Below are positions 15,101 through 30,100 of a stretch of DNA of 64,000 nt, one piece after another (the first letter of the stretch is position 1; each line of letters begins with the position of its first letter). Source of the stretch: Dicaeum eximium. Taxonomy: Eukaryota; Chordata; Aves; Passeriformes; Dicaeidae. The translations under genes were made by a program, and so were the position numbers. The notes under the pieces are model-generated. The model did no database searches. It was not told where the DNA came from and saw nothing but the letters and a program-made list of their open reading frames with translations. The stretch covers positions 2,524,899 to 2,588,898 of the forward strand of contig VWZP01009169.1 of assembly GCA_013396995.1 (NCBI GenBank), read 5' to 3'.

Positions 15101-18100
15101 ACCTCCTAGTTTTTGGGTTATGCAGGTTGTTTCTGAAACATCATTTCCATGCCTTTTACCAAATATTAAAGTACTTTAAATGCAATTTAAATAAATACCT
15201 CTATAAAATTTCTGAATAAATTACTACATTAATTCATGAATATGTAGTTGTACACACACCTTTTTTGTTAAAAATGATGCTTTTTAGTTAGTTGCAAGTG
15301 CATGAGGTTCTCTGCCTAAACATGTCAGCCAGACAAAAATTATCCCAGTCATATAATTTTTCTGTAGGAATTACCTAGGGCTAGGGTAAGTAGTTGGAAA
15401 TTGGAAATTGGAAACCACAGGAGAAATGTCTAGTTTGATTTAAGTTGTTCATGTCCCCATAGCACTGCCTTGATCTGGAGTCTGTGCTTTAAGATGCCTT
15501 AGTTGAAAAAAGCATGGTTGGAATGGAAGTATTAGTTTTTTAGAACCCTGCTACTCAGAGCGAAAAAATTTTTTCTATATGGCATGATAAATGGTTAAAT
15601 CAATTTAATTTAAATTAGGAAAGAAAAACCTTATGGCATACACACATCTTCCTGAAAACAACTTTATTATCCTTCATTTATTTGAACAGAATAATTCCTA
15701 AACAACAGCAACAACTCCTATTTTAGCTACCTTTTCCAGACAGGACAACTGTACCATACAATATGCAAGGAAAGCTTGATATATTGACTAAATAAAGCTA
15801 GAGAATTTGTTACTGATACATCACCCTTCTTCCACTCTCTAGGTCCATTATGACTTTGGTCTGAGGAATATCCTTTCAGTGCTGAGGACTCTTGGAGCTC
15901 AAAAGAGAGCCAGGCCAACTGAAGGCGAATTAAGTATTGTCATGAGAGGGTTAAGAGATATGAATCTTTCTAAGCTGGTAAGAATCTAATTTAATATTTC
16001 AGCACCATGTAGAGGCAAGCCTAATAGATATCTCATGGGTCTTGTATGAGATCAGAAAAATCTCAAACATTCTTTTCTTTAAAAAATGAAACGTAATAAC
16101 CCTCATCTTATCATTAAACAGCATAGAGAGTTTATTAGACTTGTAAAGAGTGTTCATTATGCAAAAGTTCAAATAGATCAATAGTGGCTTACCTCTGCAT
16201 GTGACTTTCAGTGTCCTGACTTGTCCACAGACTGACCACTGTACCATAAGTAATTATGTACCATAATTCATAAATTGAATAATGAGTATCCACTAAATCA
16301 GACTTTTAAAGATTTGTTTCCAGATAGGATATTCTTTCCAATATATGCTGCAAGTAGAAAATATCTTTCAATTCTAAATTTCTCTTTTGCATGGCTTATG
16401 GATGACATTTTCAAAATGCTATTTTTGTAGCAAGCTCTCCAGTTAGCTGTCTGTAAGCCTCTGTGTCTAAAGAGTATGTTACTAATGCTTTTTCTTTTAA
16501 AACAGAGACTAATTTTGTTTTGGAAACGTTCTTTGGATAAACATCCTTTAAACATTTAATAACAATTTTTGTTTCAGATAGATGAAGATGAGCCTTTGTT
16601 TCTGAGTCTTATCAACGATCTCTTCCCGGGGTTGCAGTTGGACAGCAGTACCTATGAGGAGCTTCAGGCTGCAGTAGCTCATCAGGTTGAGGAGGCAGGA
16701 TTGGTTAACCATCCACCATGGAATCTTAAGCTTGTTCAGGTAAAACTTTTCTTTCTAAAACGTTCTTCACAATCAGGAGTCAGAACAATGTGTTAGTGGC
16801 TAGACCACTGTCTTACCCAAGAGCCTGAACAGTGAATATGGGAAAAACTAAAGGCTGTGTGTGCACTATACTAAGGAGGAGCAACGCAAGGGACTTGCAC
16901 TGCAGTGCCTGTAGATCTTCATCCTGGACTGACACAAGCCTTTATTCAGCTTGCAGAGGAAGAACTGGATATGCTTCATCTTACAAGATTTTGGCACCCA
17001 GGAGGACTACCACTGTTCTGTGCCATTCAGTTTCTTCATACTTGTATAGGCAGACTGACACTTCCACAGCAAACCTAATGCAAATATTAAAAAACAAATA
17101 GAAAATTCGGTAGAGAACTCTCTGAAACTAAACCCATACACAGTTCTGGAGAAAGTGCACTCTGTTTCATATACTCAGCTATTTCAGCACTGTAGTAATT
17201 AATTGTACTTCTGTAACATTCATGTTTTGCTACTATGAATTTTTCCTTTTGAATAATACAGAAAACCCTTTTTCAAATCTTGTTAAACTGTTGTCAGCTG
17301 CTTAAAAGAGTTTAGGTAAGATTTAGTTCTGTGAACCATTTATAGTAAACTTGCTTAGTGCTAAAAAGATTAGGAACTGAAGATATGTATTCTTCCACAA
17401 AACACTAACATTCAGCAAATGCATGCTAAGTTCAATCCTGAGCATTTAACTTGTCTAATACATCTTAATCACTACCAAGTGCAAGCAAAAATATTTCAAA
17501 AGCATGTATTTATTTTGATTTTGATCTTTAAATAGAAATATTTTATTTTGATTTTGTTAATAGTTGTATGAAACGAATCTAGTACGTCATGGGTTGATGA
17601 CACTTGGACCTAGTGGATCTGGGAAAACGATGGTCATAACCATATTAATGAGAGCACTCACGGAATGTGGCCATCCTCATAAGGAAATGCGCATGAACCC
17701 CAAAGCTATTACTGCTCCTCAAATGTTTGGAAAACTAGATGCTGCAACTAATGACTGGACAGATGGAATCTTTTCTACTCTGTGGAGGAAAACACTCAAA
17801 ACCAAAAAGGGTATGTAAATACTTTTCATTTGGTATCATAAAAATGTGTCTTGAATGATACATTGAAAAAAGCATACTGAATTCACAAATGTTCCTCTTG
17901 AGGAAAACTATAGAGGACATATGAGATGAGATTACAGCTCTTAAGAAAGGACACCAGTTTAAAGATTTATTATTTCAGTAGTATATCTACATTTAAAAAA
18001 ATGACCATTTATTGCCACTTCAGTTCTACTGTGTAGATGTGTTACTTGGAAGCTGATAAATCATAAATTAGATTAACTTGTTCTAATGACACTATAATAA

Positions 18101-21100
18101 TGTTACTGTAATGGTTTTACATAAATTGATTGCCCGTGTTTATATTTCAGTATTTTAGAATTGGCATAGTGAAATTCCTTTTTACAGTGTTTCATTTGTA
18201 TCTGAAAAAATAAATATATTAAAGAAAGGGAATTCTTCTAGGGAACCTTCCTAGAAGCACATTAATTTTAAAAGACAGTTTAATTTCTTTCATTGGAAAT
18301 GCATATGGTTTCTTTACTAGAAAATTTCTATATTCCAAATGAAGCCAGAATTCTAAAATTTAATTGCCAAAATGTAGGTAATTGCATCTATATTTAAAAA
18401 GTATAAGAAAAACAACCAGATTTTAAGAACAGGGGAGTGAGCATAATTTTCATTAACTTGAAAGGGATCTGTGAATATTCAATGTCTCTTGTTTAGTTGC
18501 TCAAAGAACCCTTATTTTAGCAACAAAACACTAAATTCCCCAACCTCTGTGTGCAACCTCTGGAGTAGGGTTGAGACAAGAGGAGGAAAGAGAAAGAGTT
18601 AGATTAGGTTGTGAAGAAATAGGTTGGATCTGGAGAAAGAAAATGGAGCGGGATAAAGGTGTTTAAGGCGTTTGTCTTTGCTTCTCATCATCCAAATCTA
18701 TGATAATTTGCGATAAGATAATGTTTTCCAAGTGGAGTCTGTTTTGCCCATGACAGCTGTCAAGAGATCTCCTGGTCTTTATCTCAACCCACAAACATTT
18801 TCACTGTATTCTCTCCCTCTGTCCCGTTGAGGGAGGGTAGAGAGACAGAGTAGCACAGTTTCTATCTGGTAGCCAGCCAAGGTAACAAATATTCAACACT
18901 ATAAAGGTATATTTGTGCCCTCATTTGCTACCAATGGTTTCAAAAATATGTCCTTAACTAAGTATAGAATTTATTCAGGAATGAGCATCCATATAGATGG
19001 CAGAAATTACAACAAATAAAATAAATTTTTATATGGCGTCTAAGTTCCAAACCATCTTTTTTACTCGTATTTCCTTGTTTTTTCAGAAATGTGATATTAA
19101 TGATCTCTCTTTTAATTATTTTTTCCAGGTGAAAATATATTTCTGGTTTTAGATGGTCCTGTAGATGCAATCTGGATTGAGAATTTAAATTCAGTTTTGG
19201 ATGATAACAAGACCCTCACTCTGGCAAATGGAGATCGAATTCCTATGTCTCCTTCATGTAAACTGTTATTTGAGGTCCACAACATCGAGAATGCCTCTCC
19301 AGCAACAGTTTCTCGAATGGGTATGGTCTTCATCAGTTCTTCTGTCCTCAGCTGGAGACCAATATTGCAGGTGAGATAATTATTGCTGGCTGCTCCTTAT
19401 TATGCCTTGCTATACATTTTATACACAACATCATTGTGGATGTTTTTTTCAGGCATGGCTGAAAAAACGTTCTGCTCAGGAAGCTGAACTTTTGCAAAGT
19501 TTGTATGACAGAATCTTTGAACCAGCATATACATATATGAAACTAAACCTTAACCCCAAAATGGAGCTTCTGGAATGTAACTACATTATGCAGGTAAAAC
19601 AGATACTGTATGAGTCTGTATGAATTGACTGGCAATAGTAAAAGTGCAGAAATAGCAAGGAGAACATTCGATAGCCATAAAATTTAATTTGAAAATATTG
19701 TCTCCTGACAAACAAAAACTCAAAATCAAGACTTGTTTCTTGGGCAATAATAGAGGAAGTGTGAAGATGTGCAGAAGAAACTTTTTCTTCTCTCTATTAC
19801 TTCGTACCTAGGCTAGCCTTCCAATGACTGGAATTTGCAGGCTTCAGTAAATTTCCAGAAGTGTTTGTTTAATAAGCTAGTGGATTAATTAATTTTGGTT
19901 CTTTTAATACCAAAAAATTGTAGAAAGGGTCACTATATCTCTACTGGCAGTGTCAGCAGAGAGAGAGAAGAATAATTCTATTTATCTTTTTATCTTCAGA
20001 TGTAATAGATGTAATTCTGTCCATCAACTCTTTCAAGGTCAATGTAGTAATTTTTGCATCTCCTTTCCTATCAGTTTGGAGTTCCTATCTACCTTTGGAG
20101 TAGAGTCCAAACTAAATCAGTGATTTATTAATAAAATATGTGTTTGGCAGATTTTGCAAGACTGTCAGTCCTGTACTGCATGTCTCCAGTTGATTTGTTT
20201 ATGAGTCTGTTGTCATCTGCAGATTCTTGTTGTCCGTGTAATCTCCCTTTTATTTTGACACACTCATAAAAAATTCAGTTGTGCCCTTGAAGAAGGGTCT
20301 AGACAAGATAATGTTTTGGATAGCACTCCAGTTTAATGTCAAACTACCAAATTTGCACCCAATATCTTTTTGCTGTTCATTAGAGAGTTAGTTTTAGATT
20401 TTCTAGATTGTGAAGTATTTTACTGCAAACTAATAGCCACAGTAAATGCTGGAGAGCTTAATTGTGCAGTATTAAATGTAAGTACAGTATCTTTAAAGTC
20501 CCCAGGCAGAAACAATTGAACTAACCACGTTATGATGTGCAATTCACAATATTTTTGAGAGAGGTATTATTTTTTCCTCTACATTTCTTATCTGTGAAAC
20601 CTCCTACTGAACTGAGCTTGTCTTCATGGAAGATTTTTCCTGTGATCAAAATTTCTGTTATTTTTGATTAGCGTTTGTTAGAAAGTGTCAGCAAGTCAGT
20701 GCTCTATTCATGCTGCTTGATCAGAGAAAGATTTCCCTGATTTGAGCTGTATTGAATGTCTCTTTGTGTGGATGAAAATCTCTAGGAAGATTGTTTCACA
20801 TCTGTAAATAACTCTTAGCAGGTGTCCATGCTTGTGTTATCTAAGAGCCAGTGACACCAGAGATTTTTACCCTACTTGTACCTTAAAATCCCAGCTTTGC
20901 CAGAAATGGTCTCTGTGCAGAAGCCCTGTACCTTATCAGCCTCCTGATTTGTTGGGACTTATGTCTCTTTAGCAACTGTAGGATTCAGAACATGCTGCTT
21001 CTGTTTAGTTAATGCATTTTCAAAAATTACAACCAAATCAAAGCAATTGCATCTGGCAGACTTATATTTGAGCTCCAAAGCTCAGTTTTGGGTGTTCACC

Positions 21101-24100
21101 CAAACATGCACATGTATCTGATTATGTTAGCATTCACAGTTTAAGTTGCCTATTCATGTACAACAGCATTATAATGGTTTCATATAAATGTGATCTCACC
21201 TTTGCTTTCCTCCTTGTAATTTCCACTGGCTTTCTAACTCTTTTGCATCCTCTGGCCCACCTCATTATGTAGACAAAATATCATTTACCTTGGGAGATTC
21301 AGCACAGTTTTTTGTTTGTAGAGTTATCCTGCCTTATGAGCCTGTTGGAAAAGTCAGTAAACTTGTAGCTAAAGGAGATCTGATTGATATATTCTGCATG
21401 AAGGATCAAAGGTGTTTGACACTGTTCTTTACCAGGCATTTACATGGATGCTAAACAGTCATAGCAGAAGATAGGAGTTTCATTTCTAGATAAACAATGT
21501 ATTGGAAGATAGGAAATGTGTGACTGGATTATCAGTTCTTAGGAAAGACAGAGTTTATCACTGATCCTGAGGCACCTTTGCTTGGACCTGTGCTGTTCAA
21601 AATGTTTAGAAACAGTTTGGAAAAGTTTTAGGTGAAAAATTTATTGACGATACTAGATTATTCAGGGTATTAAGGACAAAACAACTAACCATGAAGAACT
21701 GTAGACAGACTTTATGAGACTGAATAAATAGGTAATAAAATGGCAAATGAAATTCAGTGAAGATAAGCATGAAGGAGTTCACACAGGAAGAAAACAAACT
21801 GTTCAATGCCATGAATAGCAGACCTATGGGATGTCTTGCCAAAGGTTGTAATAGACAATAAAAGTTTATGTAGACTCAAGACCAGTCTTGCAATTTTCAG
21901 GGTGGAATAAAAACCACATGGGATTATAAAAGCAGAAAATGTGTCTCTTGTTTATAAAGTCATCAGCTGAAGAGGGTACCAACAGGAAGTACTAGTCCAG
22001 CACCACCACAAGCCAAGAGAGATTTTTTTGTTTTACTCTTCTCCACTTTTGGCCACTGTTGCAAATGAGATTCTGGGCAAGCGTTGGAAGTATGTGTTAC
22101 TGTATTACTTCCCACTCCAAGTATGAGATGCAAGACAGCATAAAGAGTGCTAATTCCAAGAGCTGACTGAAAATCTGTTTCACTGTTAAAAAGACATATT
22201 TTGAAACAATATGCTGCACACTGCCTTGTATAGAAGTGGAGTACAAATGGGGTTGCCTAAGACAGTCAAACATCCGAATTCATAAGCAATATCTCAAAAT
22301 TGTAGATAACAAGTTACTATTTTTCTAGAATCTGGACTCTAATTCCTTAGAAACAGAGTGAAGCAATCACATAATAGAATAATTTAATTTTTTTCTTTTA
22401 AATGAAAAAAATAGAAGTTAATGTCATAGATACATAAATTGTACCACAATTGAGATAAATACATCAGACAGATGCTGAAAATTCTTCCATGCTTTAAAAT
22501 GGGAAGAAATGGCTAGGCTTCACCTATCCTTGGAGTTGTGAATATTATAAAATCCCTTAAAAAGCTGTTTTGTGTACCTGAGCTCATAAATGACATTTAT
22601 TTTGTAGGCATAATTTAGAAGTATAACTCATGATCAAATTACCTAAGTAATTTTGAAAAGTTTGTTTAGTTTCATATAGCTGTCTTTAATAAATTTTATT
22701 GGGTTTGTTCTTCTGAATTTTATGGTGGGTGTTTTTTTGTAATCTGTATTGATTTAAAATTTGAATACATATAAATAATGTATGTGCATACTTATATAGG
22801 TAAATAAAAAGTGATTATGTAATATTTTCTAAATGCATATTTTAAAATATTTTCAGTCTATTAATCTTCTGGAGGGCTTGATTCCAGTGAAGGAAGAACG
22901 TGGTGTATCAGCTACACAACTTCTGCATAAATTATTCAACTTTGCAATAATGTGGAGTTTAGGTGCCCTTCTGGAGCTGGACAGTCGAGATAAACTTGAA
23001 GCCTTCATTAGAGCTCATGATAATAAGTTAGACTTACCAAAAATCCCTCGTGGCAGCAATCAAACTATGTATGAGTTTTATGTTACTGAACGGGGTAAGA
23101 AAAAGAACCAGTATTGGTTTTTAAACTGTCATTTTAAAACTCTGTTACTGCTTTAGTCCTTATTGTACAGCCCTGTGAGTTGGGGTTTTTTGACAGCATA
23201 GTACCAGCACAGCTGTGGATGTGAGAAGTCAGAGACAAGAAATAAAGTGCTCATTGCTAACATTTTATTATTTCTTTTTAATTTCCTTCTTACAAATTAC
23301 TTTTCTATTAATTTAGCCAGCCTGCAATTTGTAGATAATTTGTGCTTAGGCTGGTTTAGTCTAGCTTAATATTATTTTATGTTTAATTTTCTTACAGGTG
23401 GTAGTTTTTGTTAAAGGAATAAAATGTGTTTTTAATTTTGCTTAGTAATTATTACATCTATATGACTATAACCGGTTATAAATAAGAAATGTTATGGAAT
23501 TATGAGAATAGTGAGATATTTTGATTCTTGATATTTCGAATAGTGTACTATTTTCTAGAACAGTTTTTAAATTTCACTAGCACAGAAAACCATTGTCACA
23601 AAAATCATATCGCTGTCATGACAGAGTATGTTCTCCTCTGAAGAAATTAATATCTCTCATATGCAGATTCTTTATTTTTTTGCCAGCAACATTGATTTAG
23701 TGTACACATATGCAATCCATATTGCCATGTTCTGTAATTTTTCATCAGCAGTAGGAGAATTAGTTTCTAGGTAAACATTCTTTAGGGTTTTTATTTAGAT
23801 AAATTTATATAAATTTAATAAATCTGTCTACATTTAGTAGGATTGTAGATTAATTACAGGTCGTGACTAGGAATGTCCTTTGTTAGGTTCATTTTAGATG
23901 TATTTGAGAAAACGTATCCCTTTTTATACTTTGTAGCATTCTACCCATAATATCTATGTAATTAATTATTGTATTAATGAAATATTGAATATATTACCAG
24001 AATATTATGAAAATTTCCTTTTTTTTTTTTTTTTATTGTCATTTCAGGTGTCTGGGAGCACTGGAGTAACAAAGTTCAGGAATTTGTTTATCCAACAGAT

Positions 24101-27100
24101 CATGTCCCAGATTATGCATCTATTCTGGTTCCAAATGTTGATAATACCAGAACTCAGTTTTTAATAAACACAATTGCAAAACAAAAGAAAGTAAGTGCAG
24201 GATTATGTATTTTAGTATATACCTACTATATAAAATAAATAGAAAACTACTTAAAAAGTAACTGGATGTTACAATCGTTCTTCATCTTCTAGTCACTGTC
24301 TCCAGTCATTGCTTCCCAGGTGCATCATTATATTGTTTTGGTTTTATTTTCTTAACATGGATCCTCTGTAATTATTTTTGTGCAAGAACAAAACTTTAAA
24401 ATATAAAGGAAGGAATTTACAGGAAGCCTTCTTAGGGTCATCCACTAAAAGAGACTGGTGCAGCAGATGTGTCGGAAACTGTAAGAAGTTTGGCAATTGG
24501 AAGAAAATCCTGTAGCACATTCTTGTTTCTTCCTTTCTCTTTTAACTCTGAAAAGAAATTTCCTGGGGAATCTATGTAGGATGAAAAACACATATGGTCT
24601 CAGTGCATCTGGAGACAAGAAAAATCTATCAAAAAATGTAGCACTTAAAAATAGACACAGAAACTATTGTTTTCTCAACAATAGGTCTGTTATATAAATA
24701 TATAAAAATAAGTTTTGATACTACTTATGTGGTTTAAATATCTGTTACAGGCTGTTTTGCTCATAGGAGAACAGGGGACTGCAAAGACAGTCATGATTAA
24801 AGGATATATGAAGAGATATGACCCAGAAGAACATTTATCAAAAAGTCTAAACTTTTCGTCTGCCACAGAACCATTTATGTTTCAGGTAAAAACATAGATT
24901 TTAAAAATATAGATTTTAAACAGTCTCCCATACCATTTCCTTGTTAAGTCTATACAGGGTACTTAATTCTGATGACAGGTGATTTAGAATTCAATTTTAA
25001 AGGATCTTTTTTGTCTAATACACTTCAACATTTCAGAAAATTCTATTAAAATAGTTTTTGCACATCAGAGTAAAATATAGCCACTCACATAGAGATATAT
25101 ATTTTCATGATTGCTGTGTGGTTTTTCATTATGGAATTCTAAGAATCAATTTTTTTTTGCTAAAGACCTTTTTAGATTTTTGGTTATACTTTGGGTTTTT
25201 TTTCTTTAGCATATAGTGTTAATTTTAATTTTTGTTAAATAAAGAACAGATTTGAACCTTTAGATAATTTTATTTTTCCTCAGTTCAGGAGTAACTACAG
25301 CATCAGAAATTCAATCTTTAAAGACCTCTAGCATGACAACTTTGTAGAAATTTCTCTTTCCCAATGTAACTGGTGAAAATCCATATAAACAGCAAAAAAT
25401 GCTGTATATAGTTTTTTCAAGTAATTGAAAAGATGTTTTATAACACTGTGGTATGATTTGATATTACTAATTTGCTAGGATGTGATTCTGTAAGTTAAAT
25501 TGACTTCATTACCAATTCAGTGCAATCAATTCATGGTGATGAGCCTCTGGTAGGAAAAAGAATTAATTTTGGAATATTTCTTGATTGAAAAATCTATTCA
25601 TGGAGTAGGTCTTACAAACTCCATTACAAAATTAGGCATATTTTTTAAGAAGAAAATGTAAATGTTATTGAGAAAATGGTGAAAAATAATGGATTATACA
25701 CCTATTTTTTAAAAAAAACCTCACAGAATGGCTGCTGAGTTTTTCCCAGCAGGTGTTTTTATGTGTAAGATCCCTGGCCACGATTTGTACCAAAATGAGA
25801 CAGAACAAGGCAGCCCTCCTTTCATGCTTATTAACAAGGTTTATGAAACAGTCAGTATCTCTGTCTCAGTGTCCTTTACTAAGCAAATTATGGGTCCTTA
25901 GAGCATTCTTGGAAGCAAATCCCAGACTTGCTTGTCTCTGGTACGGAGGATGTGTGAGAGGACCTTGGTGTGTCTTGTCTGTGCTGCAGCCCTGCAGCAC
26001 CTCGCCTCAGAGGAGGGGCTCCCTTGGCAGAGACTGGTTTTCAGTGGAGAGGTGTAGCAGAAAACAGGTGAAATGCTTCTAATCACTTAAAAGAGTTACA
26101 CTCAAGAGACACTGTTTTTTTTTTTTTAAGTTTTGAGTCACCATTCTTTAATTTGAGTCACCATTTGAAAGGCTGTGTGATTTTTGGATACATTAGACGT
26201 GCTACCAAGTTCTTGACTTCTTATGTAATCACTTATCAGCTTCTCTTTTTCACCTTAATCACACATTCTCTGTATGTCTGTATCTTAAAATACTCATCAA
26301 CATCCTGTTATAAAAATGGGAACAAAACATTGGACAAAAGAGGTGTCTATTTTCTGTTTCAAAAATACTTTTAATACTTTGATCTTTATGACAGCACATG
26401 CTACATTACTCATATAGGGTGACATTTGTGCTTTTATGGAGAAAACATTACTTGTCTAAGGAAAACATCTGGTACCATCTTGTAAGGTGGTTTTTTCTTG
26501 TCATTGCTTATGTATCTTTAGAAAGACTGTGGAGCTGTAGAAGTTTGAAGAAACATTTCAGTTATATACCAACCTTACTTGTCTATTGCACCCTCTTTCT
26601 TGCCACCAAAATATTAAAATTTTGCATTACATCCCTCACAAGACACCTGGGAAATCATAATTAAAGGAATCTAAGTTGCCTCCCTGTGCTCTGCACTTGT
26701 ATTGCAAATATTAAACAAGTGATATTAGTCAGGGGAATGATAATGATGACAATGAAATAATAATTTCTAAGTTTGGAAACTCTTTAAAAACCTCTGATAG
26801 CCAGAGGTGGGTTGCAGAACAGGAGTTGGATTCCTTAGGACCTGGGTTCCTTAGTACTAGAATTAAAGATGCAACTGCTAATAAAAAGAGTGAGTGATGA
26901 GTGCTGTAGCATGTTTATCAACAATTTCTTTTAAATATTGTTGCTTTAGATATAAAATGAGAACTTTATCTTTTTAGAGGACAATAGAGAGTTATGTGGA
27001 CAAACGTGTTGGAAGTACTTATGGACCTCCTGGGGGCAGAAAGATGACTATTTTTATTGATGATATCAATATGCCATTTATCAATGAATGGGGGGATCAG

Positions 27101-30100
27101 GTAAACTTTTAAAATATTTACTACTTATTCTCAAATTGTTGTGCTTTTTATGTATGTACACATGGGAATCAGTGGACTTCTTAATTATTTTAATTAACTG
27201 TTAATTATTGGAAATGCTTTATAATTTTGGTATACTGATGCACACAAAAAAGAGATCAAATTGGATTTACTGATGAGACATGTAATATACTGATGCCATA
27301 TTTTACATAACTTCTGACTTCTTATTTTTTTAAGCCTAAACAAAAATCAGCTCCATACTAAATTAGCATTTTATCAATTTCAAGATCGACATTAATCTGA
27401 GAGTACCAACAAATAAATTTCTGCCAGGAGAAAGGCCAATACCTGGGAGAGACAAATAAAGAATATGAAAAATTCAAGGCCTCCACTAGGTCTTGCACTA
27501 TGGCCCCTAGACAAGGCTGAAATATTTTTGATGGGATAATGGTTTGTGATTGGTGACATTCTGCATATGGTGCTGGTTTTGTTGGGGTGTGTGAGCACAT
27601 ACATGAGGCTTGCTGAATATAGTTGGAGCACTTGCTATGGGGCAAACTCTGGAGCTGTAGAGTGGAATGAAGAGTGAATAACCTTTCCAAAAGAGGTATA
27701 AAAGAATCAGTTGTTTTGCTTCAAAGGACGCCCAAGAGCGAGCTGAAAAGCATAGCTGGAACATCTGTAGCTGAATTTCCAGCAGCAAAATAAGGAACAA
27801 AACCTTTTCCCTCCAGTTAATTTAATTAATTTTGTTTAATTCAAAAGAATACAAACACATTTTGTTGATATTGTCTGACAGTAGAGCTCTGAAACAATTA
27901 TCCTTCCATTTAAAATCACATAAACCAAGATCTTACTTATGACTAAGGAAGATAGTTTAATCTGTTTTTAGATTAAAGTAATAAATCTAAAATAAATAAT
28001 TAGTAGAATTACAAAAAAAAAGTTAAATTGTCATGGTGTATTTTCTTCTTTTCTTGCCTAAATTTCTAATTTGTACTACTTACATAAATTTACAGATAAC
28101 AAATGAAATTGTCCGTCAGATGATGGAAATGAGAGGAATGTACAGCTTGGATAAACCTGGAGACTTCCTTACAATTGTAGATGTACAAATAATAGCAGCA
28201 ATGATACATCCTGGAGGAGGCCGTAACGATATTCCCCAGCGTTTAAAAAGACAGTTTTGTGTATTCAACTGTACATTGCCATCCAACGCATCCATCGACA
28301 AAATTTTTGGTACTTTCTTCTCTTTTTTTAGTACAATTTATTTCCCTTCATAATGGACTTTAAATTTATAAAAGTATGCTTTCTTTCTCACTTTCATCAT
28401 GCAAATTCAGAGTTCTTCCAGTAACAGAACCGAAGCTGTGGTACAGCAAAAATAGTGCTGTGGAAGAGAAATGAAACCCTTTAAATGCTTGTCTTTCTAA
28501 TTTGGGACAAACAAGTATTAAGAAAATAATGACATTTCCTGAAAGACTATGAGCACTGCTATTTCTGTGTAGGTTAACATTCCACCTCTGAACTGTCTGA
28601 AATGCAGTCTATTGCTAAATTTCTGAATTCTGGTAACTCTCTCAATACAGGATATAGCAGAAACCCAGCACTTACTGCTCAATGTTTCTATACCAATTCA
28701 GAAAAGCCATAGACAACAGAGAAAAATAATTTCATCTGTAGTTTTAAATTATGTTTTGCCAAGCAATGTTTTAAATAAGCACCTATTTGTCTTGCTCATG
28801 ACCTACCTTATTATATCCTACAAGCTGAGATAAATTGTTTATTGGGTCTTGTATTTTCAGGTATAATTGCCACTGGATATTTTCATCCCTGTAGAGAATT
28901 CAACTCTGAAGTATGTGAAATGGTGGAAAAATTGGTCTCAACAGGAAGAATATTGTGGCAGCGGACAAAGGTATAAATTCAAGGAAAGTTTTATCTCTGA
29001 ATAGAGTGACTATTAGTTTAGTTTAGGAAACTATTCCCTAAGATCATATCTATGAGAAAAACCCAAACAACAACATCAAAAACCTATCCCACCCCTCAAA
29101 AACAAGGAAAAGAAAAAAAATATTTAAAAAAACAGAGGATGGGCTACAATGTTTTTGAGATCAAATCTGGAAAATATCAGATTTCAGTATACAAGACAGA
29201 TGAGTGAAAATATCAGTCCATCCATACCTGTAAGTTACTTCATTACCCAAAGCTTTGATCTCCATAGCTAAGGAATAGGGAGTGAAATTCTTTACATATT
29301 ATAATTTTTAATTTATAAAGCCAGAGCAGCAAAAAATGAAAAAATTACATGTTGTAAGTCTTGCTGTTCTACATTTAGTGATAGATCCTGCTTTCAAACA
29401 ATTAGAAACTCTTGGTGACTTCTTATAAAGAGTTTTCCCACAGTATTATTTTTGTATGTTTTTATATGTGTTGTTAATGATAAGGTTATAAATTTTATTA
29501 TTATTGATTCTAGGTGTTACTGATTTTGACTATTAACAATATTTTTCTTTAGGCAAAGATGTTACCTACACCATCTAAATTCCACTATATCTTCAACCTT
29601 CGAGACCTTTCTAGAATTTGGCAAGGAATGTTAAACATAAAGGCAGAAGAATGCAATACCAGCACTGTTATCCTAAAACTTTTTAAACATGAATGTACCA
29701 GAGTAATTGCTGACAGGTATAATTATAGCATATAATTTAGTAGGTCTAGCCATTTATTTCATTTATGCTCATATGTCTGTAAAACATCTAAATATTATAA
29801 ATCTTATTAGGCCAATATGAAAAACTTTATCTTATTTTACATACAGTCTGCATTGGGGTATTATTCCAACAAATATCATGGTATGTACTGACAGATAAAT
29901 CCAGTAACTGAATGTAAAACATCAAAATATCTACATTTTATATATTTTAACCTACTTTTTTCCCCCTTCAGCTGCACTCAGCCAATTCCACTGTAGAAAA
30001 GAGAACTTTATGGTGTCCTAAATTTACAGACATAGGATAATTTAAAACTGGTTTGCTCTCCTCACAGAAAAAAAACAGGATTTCATGCTTATGACTAAAA

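Noticed and set aside
27358..27800. Overlapping minus-strand open frames of 79 to 110 codons
   Set aside because: They fall in the LTR-like block, overlap each other in different frames and show no recognisable domain.
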